A DNA stretch of 64,000 bases, from the NCBI GenBank assembly GCA_016288315.1, contig JAEEYU010000007.1, positions 1 through 64,000 of the forward strand, read 5' to 3'. The position numbers were made by a program, and so were the translations under genes. Positions 39,499 to 49,223 of the stretch are shown here, piece after piece. This DNA comes from Clostridiaceae bacterium. GTDB lineage: Bacteria; Bacillota; Clostridia; Oscillospirales; Acutalibacteraceae. Below the pieces are notes generated by a model that was not told where the DNA came from, made no database searches, and saw only the letters and a program-made list of their open reading frames with translations. Every line of letters starts with the position of its first letter. Position 1 is the first letter of the stretch.

Positions 39499-41022
39499 TT
39501 ACGGTCTTGCCCAGTCGCGGGAACGGTCAACCGCTCTCTTCCAGCCCTTATAAAGCTCGTTGCGCTTTTCAAGCGGCATCTTGGGGGTGAACACCTTGTC
39601 AATCTCTCTGTTGGAGATTATTTCCTCTTTGTTCTTCCAAAAGCCGACTGCAAGTCCCGCCATGTAGGCAGCTCCGAGAGCCGTCGTCTCAACCGTCTTC
39701 GGGCGGACAACCATGCAGCGTATAAGGTCTGACTGAATCTGCATCATAATGTTGCTGACCGATGCGCCGCCGTCAACGCGCAGCTCGGTGAAGTTGATGC
39801 CCGAATCCTCCTTCATCGCTTCAAGAAGGTCGGTCATCTGGTAAGCGATTGCCTCAAGCACGCTCCTTGCTATGTGAGCGCGGTTGACGCCTCTGGTAAG
39901 GCCGACTATTGCGCCTCTCGCATACATATCCCAGTAGGGAGCGCCGAGACCCGTGAAAGCGGGAACAAAGTAGATTCCGTTTGCATCGGGAACGCTCTCC
40001 GCAAGCTCGTCGCAGCGTCTTGCCGTGTTGATGAGCCCGAGCTCATCGCGCAGCCATTTGATAACGGAGCCCGCATTGAAGGCGGAACCCTCAACGTCGT
40101 ATTCAACCTCATCGCCGATGCCCCAGGCAACGCCGGTGAGAAGCTTTTTCTTTGATTTTGTGCGGGTCTTGCCCGTGTTCATAAGCAGGAAGCAGCCCGT
40201 GCCGTAGGTGTTCTTCGCCTGCCCTGCCTCAAAGCAGCACTGACCGAAAAGAGCCGCCTGCTGGTCGCCTATTGCGCCGCTTATCGGAATACCCTCAAGG
40301 TCCTCAAGGCCGACTATGCCGCCCGCCACCTTGCCGTAAACCTTGCTTGAAGGCACCGGCTCGGGCAGAATGCTCATCGGAATGCCGAGCTTTTCGCACA
40401 GCGTCTCATCCCAGCAGAGCTTGTCAACGTCAAACAGCATCGTGCGCGAAGCGTTCGAGTAGTCCGTTACGTGAACTGCCGTGTCGCTGAGTGTCGCGCC
40501 GCCCGTAAGGTTCCATATAAGCCAGGTCTCAACCGTGCCGAAGAGGAGCTTTCCTTCGTCGGCAAGCTGACGCGCCTCGGGAACATTGTCAAGTATCCAC
40601 TTGATTTTCGTGCCCGAAAAATAAGCGTCTATAATAAGTCCCGTGTGCTCCTGAATATAGTCCGAAAGCCCTTCTTCTATAAGCTTTTCGCATATATCGG
40701 CGGTGCGTCTGCACTGCCACACAATGGCGTTGTAAACGGGCTTGCCCGTCTCCTTGTTCCAGAGAATCGTCGTCTCACGCTGGTTTGTAATGCCGATTGC
40801 GGCAATGTCGTCTGCGGAAACTGTCCCCTCCGCCATAATGCTTGTCAGCGACTGCAGCTGGCTGTAAAGAATTTTCATCGGGTCGTGTTCTACCCAGCCC
40901 GCCTGCGGATAAATCTGGTCAAATTCATTTTGTGCCTTTGCGATGATGTTGCCCGCCTTGTCAAAGGCGATGGCTCTTGAACTTGTCGTGCCCTGGTCGA
41001 GAGCGATAACGTATTTTGCCAT
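39499..41022 (-). CDS. glpK: Glycerol kinase
   Basis: '[18 protein letters not shown]', '[19 protein letters not shown]', '[10 protein letters not shown]'. Confidence 0.96.
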   Translation of the reverse strand: MAKYVIALDQGTTSSRAIAFDKAGNIIAKAQNEFDQIYPQAGWVEHDPMKILYSQLQSLTSIMAEGTVSADDIAAIGITNQRETTILWNKETGKPVYNAIVWQCRRTADICEKLIEEGLSDYIQEHTGLIIDAYFSGTKIKWILDNVPEARQLADEGKLLFGTVETWLIWNLTGGATLSDTAVHVTDYSNASRTMLFDVDKLCWDETLCEKLGIPMSILPEPVPSSKVYGKVAGGIVGLEDLEGIPISGAIGDQQAALFGQCCFEAGQAKNTYGTGCFLLMNTGKTRTKSKKKLLTGVAWGIGDEVEYDVEGSAFNAGSVIKWLRDELGLINTARRCDELAESVPDANGIYFVPAFTGLGAPYWDMYARGAIVGLTRGVNRAHIARSVLEAIAYQMTDLLEAMKEDSGINFTELRVDGGASVSNIMMQIQSDLIRCMVVRPKTVETTALGAAYMAGLAVGFWKNKEEIISNREIDKVFTPKMPLEKRNELYKGWKRAVDRSRDWARP

Positions 41023-41043
41023 AAAAGCACCCTTTCTTATATG

Positions 41044-42456
41044 TTATATTTCAATTCCGAAATAATTGACCGCATTGTTGTATGATATATCCCTGACAAT
41101 ACCGCACAGTGTTTCGTAATCCTCGGGGTAAAGCCCGTTTTCCACCATATCGCCGAGCAGGTTGCAGAGTATGCGTCTGAAATATTCGTGTCTCGGGTAT
41201 GAGAGGAAGGAACGCGAATCCGTCACCATACCTACGAATTTGCTTATCGCTCCGAGATTTGCCAGCGCCTTCATCTGCTCGCGCATGCCGTCTATATTGT
41301 CATTGAACCACCACGCCGAACCGAACTGAATCTTGCTCTGCGCCTCCTCCGTCTGGAAGTTGCCGAGCATCGAGCCGAGCACGTAGTTGTCTTTCGGGTT
41401 GAGTGTAAAAAGAACAGTTCTCGGCAGCAGATTCTCCTGCGCCACGCTGTCCATAAAACGCGAAAGCTTCCTTGCCACCTCGCGGTCGTCTATGGAGTCA
41501 AATCCCGCATCGGGACCCAGCTTGTTGAACATTGCGGTGTTGTTGTTTCTCATCGGACCTATGTGAAGCTCCATACCCCAGCCGCGTTTTGCATATTCTT
41601 TTGCGAGAAAACGCAAAAGCTCGGTCTTGAATTTTTCAATCTCCGTATCGGTCAGCTCTTCGCCCTTTGCCGCTTTGCTGAATATCAGCTCAACCTCCGC
41701 CGCAGACGCCCTGAGGTAAGGGAATTCGCCGAAGGCGTGGTCGCTCGCGCGGCAGCCGAGCGATGCATAATAATCTATTCTGTCCGTCAGAACCTCGGTG
41801 AGCGCCGTCCAGCTCTCTATTCTGACACCTGCAGTCTTTTCCATGGCGGCAAGCCAGTCTCTCCAGCCCGGCAGCTCTATTCCGAGCGCCTTGTCGGGGC
41901 GGAAGGCGGGAATGACTTTGACACCGAAGGTCTCATCGGCGGCAAGCTTAACGTGGTATTCAAGCGTGTCAGCGGGGTCGTCGGTCGTGCAAAGGCAGGT
42001 AACGCCCGAGTTTTTTATAAGCTCGCGGGGAGTGAATCCGCCCGACTTTATTTTCGCGTTTGCGCGCTCCCAGATGCTGTCGCAGGTCTTCGCGCTCAGC
42101 GGCTCGTATATGTCAAAATATCTCTGCAGTTCAAGGTGCGTCCAGTGGTAAAGAGGGTTGCCGATGAGGCAGGGCATAACTTCTGCCAGCGCCCTGAATT
42201 TTTCATATCCCGTCGCGTTGCCCGTTATGTATTTTTCGTCAACGCCGCAGGAACGCATCGCTCTCCACTTATAGTGGTCGCCGGCAAGCCATAAATAAGC
42301 GATGTCCTCCGGCTGCCTGTTCTCATATATTTCTTTCGGAGAAAGGTGGCAGTGCCAGTCAAAAATCGGCATATCCTTCGCAGCTGCAAAAAGCTTTTTT
42401 GCGGGCTCACTGTCAAGAAGAAAATCCGCATCCATAAATTTCTTTGCCAAAACCAT
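41044..42456 (-). CDS. uxaC: Glucuronate isomerase
   Basis: 'MPIFDWHCHLSPKEIYEN', 'DSRSFLSYPRHEYFRRILCN'. Confidence 0.95.
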   Translation of the reverse strand: MVLAKKFMDADFLLDSEPAKKLFAAAKDMPIFDWHCHLSPKEIYENRQPEDIAYLWLAGDHYKWRAMRSCGVDEKYITGNATGYEKFRALAEVMPCLIGNPLYHWTHLELQRYFDIYEPLSAKTCDSIWERANAKIKSGGFTPRELIKNSGVTCLCTTDDPADTLEYHVKLAADETFGVKVIPAFRPDKALGIELPGWRDWLAAMEKTAGVRIESWTALTEVLTDRIDYYASLGCRASDHAFGEFPYLRASAAEVELIFSKAAKGEELTDTEIEKFKTELLRFLAKEYAKRGWGMELHIGPMRNNNTAMFNKLGPDAGFDSIDDREVARKLSRFMDSVAQENLLPRTVLFTLNPKDNYVLGSMLGNFQTEEAQSKIQFGSAWWFNDNIDGMREQMKALANLGAISKFVGMVTDSRSFLSYPRHEYFRRILCNLLGDMVENGLYPEDYETLCGIVRDISYNNAVNYFGIEI

Positions 42457-42583
42457 ACCTCCCGGCAGTCATTTGTTTCCGATTTTATATTTTACCACAA
42501 CCCCCACCGCATTTCAACAATCTTTTTTATTACATTATGTAAATGTTTTAAACAGATAAATCACATTTTGCCGCGCCGCAAAA

Positions 42584-42895
42584 AAAAGGACCTGCCCTTG
42601 GGCAGTCACTCGTAAAACAGTAATGCCTCAAAGAGCGACCTTCGCACGTCTTTGCAGGTATTCCTCTTCGGAATACATCAAGTATTCCTCATCGTCATAA
42701 CCCGCAAATATGCACAAATTTCATCTCTTTGAGGTGCAAAGCAGTTTTCACGCAAAAAAAGAGCCGCAGAACAAGGAAGATTTGTGAGAGCATACTTAAT
42801 GTATGGTAAGCAAATCTGACGATGTTATGCGGCTTTTGGTTTGATGTGAAAACCAATACTGGTTTATGAGTGACTGCCCTTAGGCAGATCCTTTG
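42584..42895. mobile_element. MITE-like non-coding element, copy 2, with terminal inverted repeats
   Basis: Ends AAGGACCTGCCCTTGGGCAGTCACTC (about 42587-42612) and GAGTGACTGCCCTTAGGCAGATCCTTT (about 42868-42893) are near-perfect inverted repeats. The internal 42707..42879 matches copy 1. No transposase ORF. Confidence 0.7.
42628..42717 (-). CDS. Possible mini-ORF inside the element (29 aa, TTG start)
   Basis: Reads (M)CIFAGYDDEEYLMYSEEEYLQRRAKVAL*. Protein-like composition but weak start context. Confidence 0.2.
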   Translation of the reverse strand: MCIFAGYDDEEYLMYSEEEYLQRRAKVAL

Positions 42896-42902
42896 ATTAT
42901 TA

Positions 42903-44045
42903 TCACAGAATTGATTTTTGCTTTATGTCGCTGAGGTAGGATTTTGCGACCTTTGTCATATTTGTATAACCCGAAGGTATTGCAAAGGCGTCTGAGGGGA
43001 CGTTTTGCGAGAGGGACGAGATTTCTATAATGAAGTTCGTGCCGTCCGAGTTGAGAATCTCAATTCTCTCGATTTTGTCGCCCAGACAGTAGTATTTGAC
43101 CGCCTGAGAGTCAGATGTTCTGTATTCCTCAACCGTGTAATCCTTTCCGCCGAGAGTAACGGTGGCTGTGTCGAGCGGTTGAGCACCGCCGTCGGTCGAG
43201 GTAACAGGTTTGATTATATCGTCAAACACCTGCTTTTTAAACTTGTATTCATTGGCGTCGCCGCCGTTGACATACGCTTTCAGACTGCGTATGACAAACA
43301 CGAATTTTCCGTCCTCAAGCAGAATTTCAACGCCGACCGTGTCATCTTCAGAAACGTTGATGTCAGTAAAAACGGCGTATTTTCCGTTTTCCGAATAAAT
43401 CTTGAAGGCGGTCGGCCTGCCGTTGCCGCGCTTGACCGTTGCCTCCATGACGTATTTACCGGAGTTGAGAATTTCTTTGTCGGTCTTTGATGCCGGAGCC
43501 GCGGGAGTGCCCGCTGTGTCGCCGCTGCCCGAGCCGGAGTCTGAACCTAAACCCGAACCCGAGCCGCCGCCCGAGCCGGATCCCGAGGAGTTTCGCTTTG
43601 TTGTAACGGGTTTGACCTCTTTCAATGATGTGGTCTCGGTGATAAGTCCGTCCGAGAGCTTCATTGTAACCTCGGAGGTTCTCTTCTCGGTAATATTTTT
43701 GAGATTAATGCCGAGCTCTTTGATGATTTCCATTTCGTCGTCGGAAAGCATCCCCTTCTTTGCGGCGGTTGTTGCCGCGGCGGAAGCAGATTCCGTCTGC
43801 GGGGTTTTCGCGGAGGTTTTCTCTTGCTTTTTCTTCTCTTTACCGCTTGTTCCGGCTTCCTGGTCTTTGCCGAAAAGACGGTTGAACACTCCGCGGGAGG
43901 CGGTTTCGGTCTCCTGCGTCTGTTCTTCCGACTGTTGAATTGTGGTTGTTTCGCTCTGCGTTTTAATCTGCTGCCTTGCGCGGAAAAGCGCGCACGACAA
44001 AAAGATTATTACAAACAGAGGAATCAGCAGCAATAGTCTTTTCAT
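42903..44045 (-). CDS. Secreted/membrane-anchored protein of unknown function with a Ser/Gly/Asp linker
   Basis: N-terminal hydrophobic segment, 'SSGSGSGGGSGSGLGSDSGSGSG' linker. ATG overlaps the TGA of the GH3 gene. Confidence 0.65.
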   Translation of the reverse strand: MKRLLLLIPLFVIIFLSCALFRARQQIKTQSETTTIQQSEEQTQETETASRGVFNRLFGKDQEAGTSGKEKKKQEKTSAKTPQTESASAAATTAAKKGMLSDDEMEIIKELGINLKNITEKRTSEVTMKLSDGLITETTSLKEVKPVTTKRNSSGSGSGGGSGSGLGSDSGSGSGDTAGTPAAPASKTDKEILNSGKYVMEATVKRGNGRPTAFKIYSENGKYAVFTDINVSEDDTVGVEILLEDGKFVFVIRSLKAYVNGGDANEYKFKKQVFDDIIKPVTSTDGGAQPLDTATVTLGGKDYTVEEYRTSDSQAVKYYCLGDKIERIEILNSDGTNFIIEISSLSQNVPSDAFAIPSGYTNMTKVAKSYLSDIKQKSIL

Positions 44046-46462
44046 CAATCTGTTCCTTTATTTTTCAATTCTTTATCCAATGCGACTGCAAGAACTTCTT
44101 TTGCGTTTTTCCTGATTTCGGCGTAGGTTATTCCTCCGTCTGCCCCTGCGTTTTTAAGCAGTGTGCCGTCGGGATGCTTTCTGTAATAGCCCGCGCGTCT
44201 GCCGCCCGGCATAAGCACGTTTACGCCTGCGCGCACACGGTATGCCTGGTCTTTGACCTTGGGGAATTCGGGCGAGACCGCGCTTCTCATCCACCAGTCG
44301 GTCATAACGCTGCCCTCATAGCCCCACTCGTTCCGGAGAATGCCCGTAACAAGCTCGTAGTTGTAGTGCCCCCACACGCCGTTTATACGGTTGTAGGAGG
44401 TCATAAGATTCTTCGGCTTCGCCGTCTTCACACAGATTTCAAAGCCGAGAAGGTAGATTTCGCGAAGCGCCCTCTCCGACAAAACGGAGTCGGCATAGGT
44501 GCGGTTTGTCTCCTGATTGTTGCAGGCGAAATGCTTGGGGCAGGCGGAAAAGCCGAACCTCTGCACGCCTTTCACAACGGCGGCTCCGCATTTGCCCGCC
44601 ACAACGGGGTCTTCGGAGAAATATTCAAAATTCCTTCCGCAAAGAGGATTGCGGTGGATATTCATACCGGGAGCAAGAAGAACGTCGGAGCCCCTTGCCT
44701 TCATCTCTTTGCCGACCTCTTCATACAGCGCCTCAATGAGCTCGGGGTTCCAGGAGCACGCAAGGCATACGCCTATCGGCAGAAGGGATGATGTCGCCCT
44801 CAGCCGTATTCCGCTCGGTCCGTCGGTGCATATAATTGCCGGAACTCCTTTTTTTCGCAATGATGCGGTGATTCCGCCGAAAGCACCTGCGTTGCCGGGT
44901 GCGCCGAGAGGGCTGTTCATTGTGAAATCGCCTCTCGAAAGCGCCTCGAGGTCCGCATCCGCAAGGGTGCCGACAAATTCGTCAAGCGTCGCCGTGCCGT
45001 TTATTACATCGGCAAAGCTTATATCTTTAACGCAGGGCTTTATCTCTTCGGGAACGGATGAGAGAATATCCTGCCTTAAATTGCGTTCTGAAAGGGGAAC
45101 ATCCTTGTAAACCGGAGCTCCGTTCTCATTGACAAGACGCCTGAAGCTCTTTACGGGCGCGCCTCTCTGAGAAAGCTGCTGAGCGGTTGTCTCTTCTGTT
45201 ATTTCATATTCTCCGCAGGGCTCAGCCGAGCGGACGTCTGTGCCGAGATATATTGTGTAAACGCCTTTTTCGAGGATATAGGCGCTCTTTTCTTCATCGT
45301 ATGATGACATTTCGCTCACGGGGAACGAGAGCGTTATATGTTCGCTTGCGCCCGGAGCAATCTGCCCTGTTTTTTTGTAGGTTACGAGCACTCTCGCGGG
45401 CTTGCCGAGCCGCCCCTGAGGCGCTTCAGAATAAACCTGCACGGTCTGCATGCCGCCGCACCCGCCCGTGTTCCGGACATCAAGTGCAATATCAATTTTT
45501 TCGCCCGCGGCGAACTGTATATTTTCAAGTGAAAATGTTGTGTAGCTCAGCCCGAAACCGAAGGGGTATATTACTCTGTCCCTCGCAAAGGTTTCAAAAT
45601 AGCGGTAACCGACGTAAATGTCTTCAATATAGAAGTTTTCTTCCCTGTTGCCGAACTGCTCCGAGCCGGGGTAGTCGGCGTAGCTTTTTGCTATTGTGTC
45701 GGCAAGCTTGCCGCTCGGGCAGGTTTTTCCGCAAAGCACATCGGCGGCAGAGTTTCCGCTCTCCATACCGCTTTGCCAGATATACATAACAGCGGAGATT
45801 TTATCGCCGTAAGCGTCAATTTCGCCCATATCCATAATACTGCCGCAGTTGAGGAGCAGAATCACGGTGTCAAACGCCGCAGTCACGCGGTCAAGCAGAG
45901 TTTTTTCTTCATCGCTCAGAAGGTAACTGCCCTTTTCGAGCTTAAGCTCTCTGTCTTCGCCCGATGACCTGCCGATAATCACAACCGCCTTGTCGCTTTT
46001 TCCGGCGGCCTTCCTGCAGATTTCTTCGGGTATGTCAAGCTCGTCATAGCTCATCGGCCAGTGACCCCAGTAACCGTTGTCAACGGGGTTTCTGTCGCAG
46101 AGATTTTTATAATAAGAAGCAAGCTCTTCGTTGATTTTGATGCCGTCGCCGCGCAGGCCCTCCATAAAGCCCGCCCTGTAAGGCGCGTTTACGTCTCCGC
46201 CCGAGCCGTAACCGACATAGAAATAATCGTTCTGAACCCTGCCGAATACGCTGACCGTCTCGTCCTTTCTGACGGGAAGAGCGTTTTTTTCGTTTTTGAG
46301 AAGAACCGCGCCCTCCGCGCCCGCCTGACGGCACAGAGCGGAAATGCGTTCGCTTATTTCAAACCGCTCGGACTCCTCACCGGTTGTCTGAGCCGTAACG
46401 GATGAAAAGCGGTTAATTGCTTTGCCTATAAGTCTGTTAATCTTTTTTGAGATTCCGCTCAT
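44045..46462 (-). CDS. Glycoside hydrolase family 3 with permuted domain order
   Basis: N-terminal half is the GH3 C-domain ('AGAEGAVLLKNEKNALPV...') plus Fn3-like; the C-terminal half is the catalytic barrel ('GVPAIICTDGPSGIR', 'CPKHFACNNQE', 'GSVMTDWW'). Confidence 0.9.
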   Translation of the reverse strand: MSGISKKINRLIGKAINRFSSVTAQTTGEESERFEISERISALCRQAGAEGAVLLKNEKNALPVRKDETVSVFGRVQNDYFYVGYGSGGDVNAPYRAGFMEGLRGDGIKINEELASYYKNLCDRNPVDNGYWGHWPMSYDELDIPEEICRKAAGKSDKAVVIIGRSSGEDRELKLEKGSYLLSDEEKTLLDRVTAAFDTVILLLNCGSIMDMGEIDAYGDKISAVMYIWQSGMESGNSAADVLCGKTCPSGKLADTIAKSYADYPGSEQFGNREENFYIEDIYVGYRYFETFARDRVIYPFGFGLSYTTFSLENIQFAAGEKIDIALDVRNTGGCGGMQTVQVYSEAPQGRLGKPARVLVTYKKTGQIAPGASEHITLSFPVSEMSSYDEEKSAYILEKGVYTIYLGTDVRSAEPCGEYEITEETTAQQLSQRGAPVKSFRRLVNENGAPVYKDVPLSERNLRQDILSSVPEEIKPCVKDISFADVINGTATLDEFVGTLADADLEALSRGDFTMNSPLGAPGNAGAFGGITASLRKKGVPAIICTDGPSGIRLRATSSLLPIGVCLACSWNPELIEALYEEVGKEMKARGSDVLLAPGMNIHRNPLCGRNFEYFSEDPVVAGKCGAAVVKGVQRFGFSACPKHFACNNQETNRTYADSVLSERALREIYLLGFEICVKTAKPKNLMTSYNRINGVWGHYNYELVTGILRNEWGYEGSVMTDWWMRSAVSPEFPKVKDQAYRVRAGVNVLMPGGRRAGYYRKHPDGTLLKNAGADGGITYAEIRKNAKEVLAVALDKELKNKGTD

Positions 46463-46564
46463 AACCGCCCCTCCTTTGCGCCTTGAAATATTATTATTAC
46501 ATATTATGAAAAATTTTTCAATAAAAGAGGCGGCTTTTAAACAGTATTGTTTTGCTTTGTATGA

Positions 46565-47494
46565 TTATTCATCAAACAGCGGAGTCGAAAAATACCTTTC
46601 CGCCGTGTCGGGCAGAACGGTAACAACGGTTTTGCCCCTGCCGAGCTTTTTTGCAAGCTTGATTGCCGCAGCAACATTTGTTCCGCTGCTGATTCCGCAC
46701 ATGATTCCTTCCTTTGAGGCAAGCGCCTTCGAGGTGTTTATTGCCTCCTCGTCGGTGATTATGCATATATCGTCATAAATATCCGTGTTGAGAATTTCGG
46801 GGATGACGCCGTCGCCTATGCCCATCTGATTGTGTGTGCCGATTGCGCCGCCCGAGAGCATCGCAGCGTGTTCCGGCTCCACCGCCCAGATTTCAATGTC
46901 CGGGTTTGCGTCGCGCAGAACCTCACCTATGCCGGTGATTGTTCCTCCCGTGCCTATACCCGAGCAAAAGCCGTCAACCGGTCCTCCCACCTGTTCAAGA
47001 AGCTCTCTCGCAGTCTGCTTTCTCTGAACCTCGGGGTTCGCGGGGTTTTCAAACTGCTGAGGAACAAAAACAGCAGGGTTTTCTCTCTTCATTTTTTCGG
47101 CAAGAGCCACGCATTCTTCAATGCATTTGCCTATGTTGCCCGCATCGTGAACAAGAACAACCTCCGCTCCGTAGTGCTTTACGAGCTTGCGTCGCTCCTC
47201 GCTGACGGAGTCGGGCATAATGATAACCGTTTTATAGCCCCTGATTGCGCCGACGAGGGCAAGACCTATGCCCTGATTGCCGCTTGTGGGCTCGACTATT
47301 ACCGAATCGGGACCTATCAGCCCTTTCTGCTCGGCATCCTTTATCATGTTGTAAGCGGTTCTCGTCTTGATTGAGCCGCCGATGTTGAGTCCTTCAAATT
47401 TTACCAGAATCTGCGCCCCGTCGGGGTCTGCAAGGCGGTTGAGGCGCACCACGGGTGTGTTGCCCATTGCCTCAAGAAGATTGTTGTAAACCAT
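46565..47494 (-). CDS. cysK: Cysteine synthase family PLP enzyme
   Basis: 'MGNTPVVRLNRL', 'GLNIGGSIKTRTAYNMI', 'EPTSGNQGIGLA', 'GIGTGGTITGIG'. Confidence 0.9.
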   Translation of the reverse strand: MVYNNLLEAMGNTPVVRLNRLADPDGAQILVKFEGLNIGGSIKTRTAYNMIKDAEQKGLIGPDSVIVEPTSGNQGIGLALVGAIRGYKTVIIMPDSVSEERRKLVKHYGAEVVLVHDAGNIGKCIEECVALAEKMKRENPAVFVPQQFENPANPEVQRKQTARELLEQVGGPVDGFCSGIGTGGTITGIGEVLRDANPDIEIWAVEPEHAAMLSGGAIGTHNQMGIGDGVIPEILNTDIYDDICIITDEEAINTSKALASKEGIMCGISSGTNVAAAIKLAKKLGRGKTVVTVLPDTAERYFSTPLFDE

Positions 47495-47550
47495 AATCAC
47501 ATTACTCTTTCTTTTAAATAGCTAAATGATTTTAACATAATATATTAAAA

Positions 47551-47769
47551 TTACAAGGGCGCAGACATAAAATTGAATAAAGTGTCAAATATTGCGTTCT
47601 TTTTCTCACTTTTTTGTAATAGAATTATAACAATATAATCGCCGCATAACATCCGCCCGACAACAGCCGTTAATTCAAAAACGACTCCCGCAGTCATTTC
47701 AATATTGCCCTTTATGAGGATGCTTCCGTCTCTCGCCGCAAAGGCAGCAGTATGTCCCAATCTCCGCAT
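47551..47769 (-). CDS. Possible small protein of unknown function (72 aa)
   Basis: Preceded by a strong Shine-Dalgarno (GGAAGGAGAGCTT-ATG) in an otherwise empty intergenic region. Confidence 0.4.
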   Translation of the reverse strand: MRRLGHTAAFAARDGSILIKGNIEMTAGVVFELTAVVGRMLCGDYIVIILLQKSEKKNAIFDTLFNFMSAPL

Positions 47770-48068
47770 AAGCTCTCCTTCCGCTGTAGGTGATTGCCAA
47801 TTATCTCTGTCAATTTGCCCTAATATTATTCTGCGGTTTGTTTATTGTGACGAATTGTTGATAAATATAAACAAAAAAGCGGCACAACGTCTTGAAAAAT
47901 ACCGAAGGTGTATTATAATAATCTTCTAATTGTTTTTAGTATTATATACAACTTTATTGGGTTTTTCTCAAGTGCTCTTTTGCCGCCGGCGTTTTGCGCT
48001 GCCGGCACCGCAGATTATAAACTGCTTGAATAAAAGCCGAAAGAAATCTTCAGGAAAGGCAAATACAG

Positions 48069-49172
48069 ATGAAAAAAATAATTGCAGTTGTTCTCGCGCT
48101 TATTATCTCGATGTTTGCGGTTCTGCCCGCCTTTGCGGCGGATTCCCCGCAGGTAGCCGAGAGGAGGAAGGCAATACCCGACGTTATGGTTGCGGATGAA
48201 TTCCGCACCTCCGACACTGCAAAATATTCCGAGTCGCAGGGCGAAAAAATCATCACGCTCGATCTCATCTCCGACACGCACATCGGTGCGCGCAACGCCG
48301 AGCCCTATGTTCGCAAGGGGCTTGCAACAATAAATGCGGAGAAGGATGAAATTGACGGCGTTATTGTCGCGGGAGACCTTACCAACAACGGGTATGACGC
48401 ACAGTTCACTGAATTATACTCCATTCTTGAAACATATACCGGCGATAATATGGTTACAGTCAACGGCAACCACGACTACGGCAGCGGCAAAAACAGACCC
48501 ACTGCCATAAAGCACCGCAACAGGTTCCTCGGCCTTGACACGCAGAAGGATTATTTCAGCACGGACATCAAGGGCTACAAGGTTGTTGTAATGGGCAGCG
48601 AGGGCGACAAGCCAAACAGCGCCTATATCAGCGACGAGCAGCTTTCGTTTGTGCGTCAGGAAGTCAGCGAGGGCGCACAGGGCGGCAAGCCCGTGTTTGT
48701 TCTGTGCCACTGGCCGATGAGGAACACCCACTGCGAGCGCATATCCTGGCCGATTATCCCGGGCGGAGCACTCGACACGACCACAACAAAGAAGCTTCAG
48801 AGCATTCTCGGAGCTTATGAGAACGTATTTTACATCAGCGGTCATCTTCACGCAGGTCTCAACGGGCGCCTTACCCGCCTGCTCTTCCGCGGCTGCTGCG
48901 TTGAACAGCGCAACGGAATCACCTGCATAAACGTCCCCTCTCTCGGCAAAGGCAACCACCTCGGCAAAACCTCGAGAGGAACGGGAATGCGCCTGACCGT
49001 TTACAGCGACAAGGCGATTGTCGAAGGCAGAGATTATTACACCGGCGAATGGCTCACCAACTATGTTTATGAGATTTCGCTCAGAAATGTTTCCGCTGTT
49101 ACCTCTCCCGACTCCATGCCCGCGCTTGTTCCCGATGCGCCTGTTCTCAATGATGAAGAGAACGCCGCATAA
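48069..49172 (+). CDS. Secreted calcineurin-like metallophosphoesterase
   Basis: Signal peptide, 'DLISDTHIGARN', 'VIVAGDLTNNGYD', 'TVNGNHDYG', 'FYISGHLHAG'. Confidence 0.92.
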   Translation: MKKIIAVVLALIISMFAVLPAFAADSPQVAERRKAIPDVMVADEFRTSDTAKYSESQGEKIITLDLISDTHIGARNAEPYVRKGLATINAEKDEIDGVIVAGDLTNNGYDAQFTELYSILETYTGDNMVTVNGNHDYGSGKNRPTAIKHRNRFLGLDTQKDYFSTDIKGYKVVVMGSEGDKPNSAYISDEQLSFVRQEVSEGAQGGKPVFVLCHWPMRNTHCERISWPIIPGGALDTTTTKKLQSILGAYENVFYISGHLHAGLNGRLTRLLFRGCCVEQRNGITCINVPSLGKGNHLGKTSRGTGMRLTVYSDKAIVEGRDYYTGEWLTNYVYEISLRNVSAVTSPDSMPALVPDAPVLNDEENAA

Positions 49173-49223
49173 AAATCATATTAAACCATATTCCGATTAA
49201 TATATTTTAGAAGGATTGATTTT

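Noticed and set aside
41563-42294. 243 aa plus-strand ORF over uxaC
   Set aside because: Antisense shadow of uxaC.
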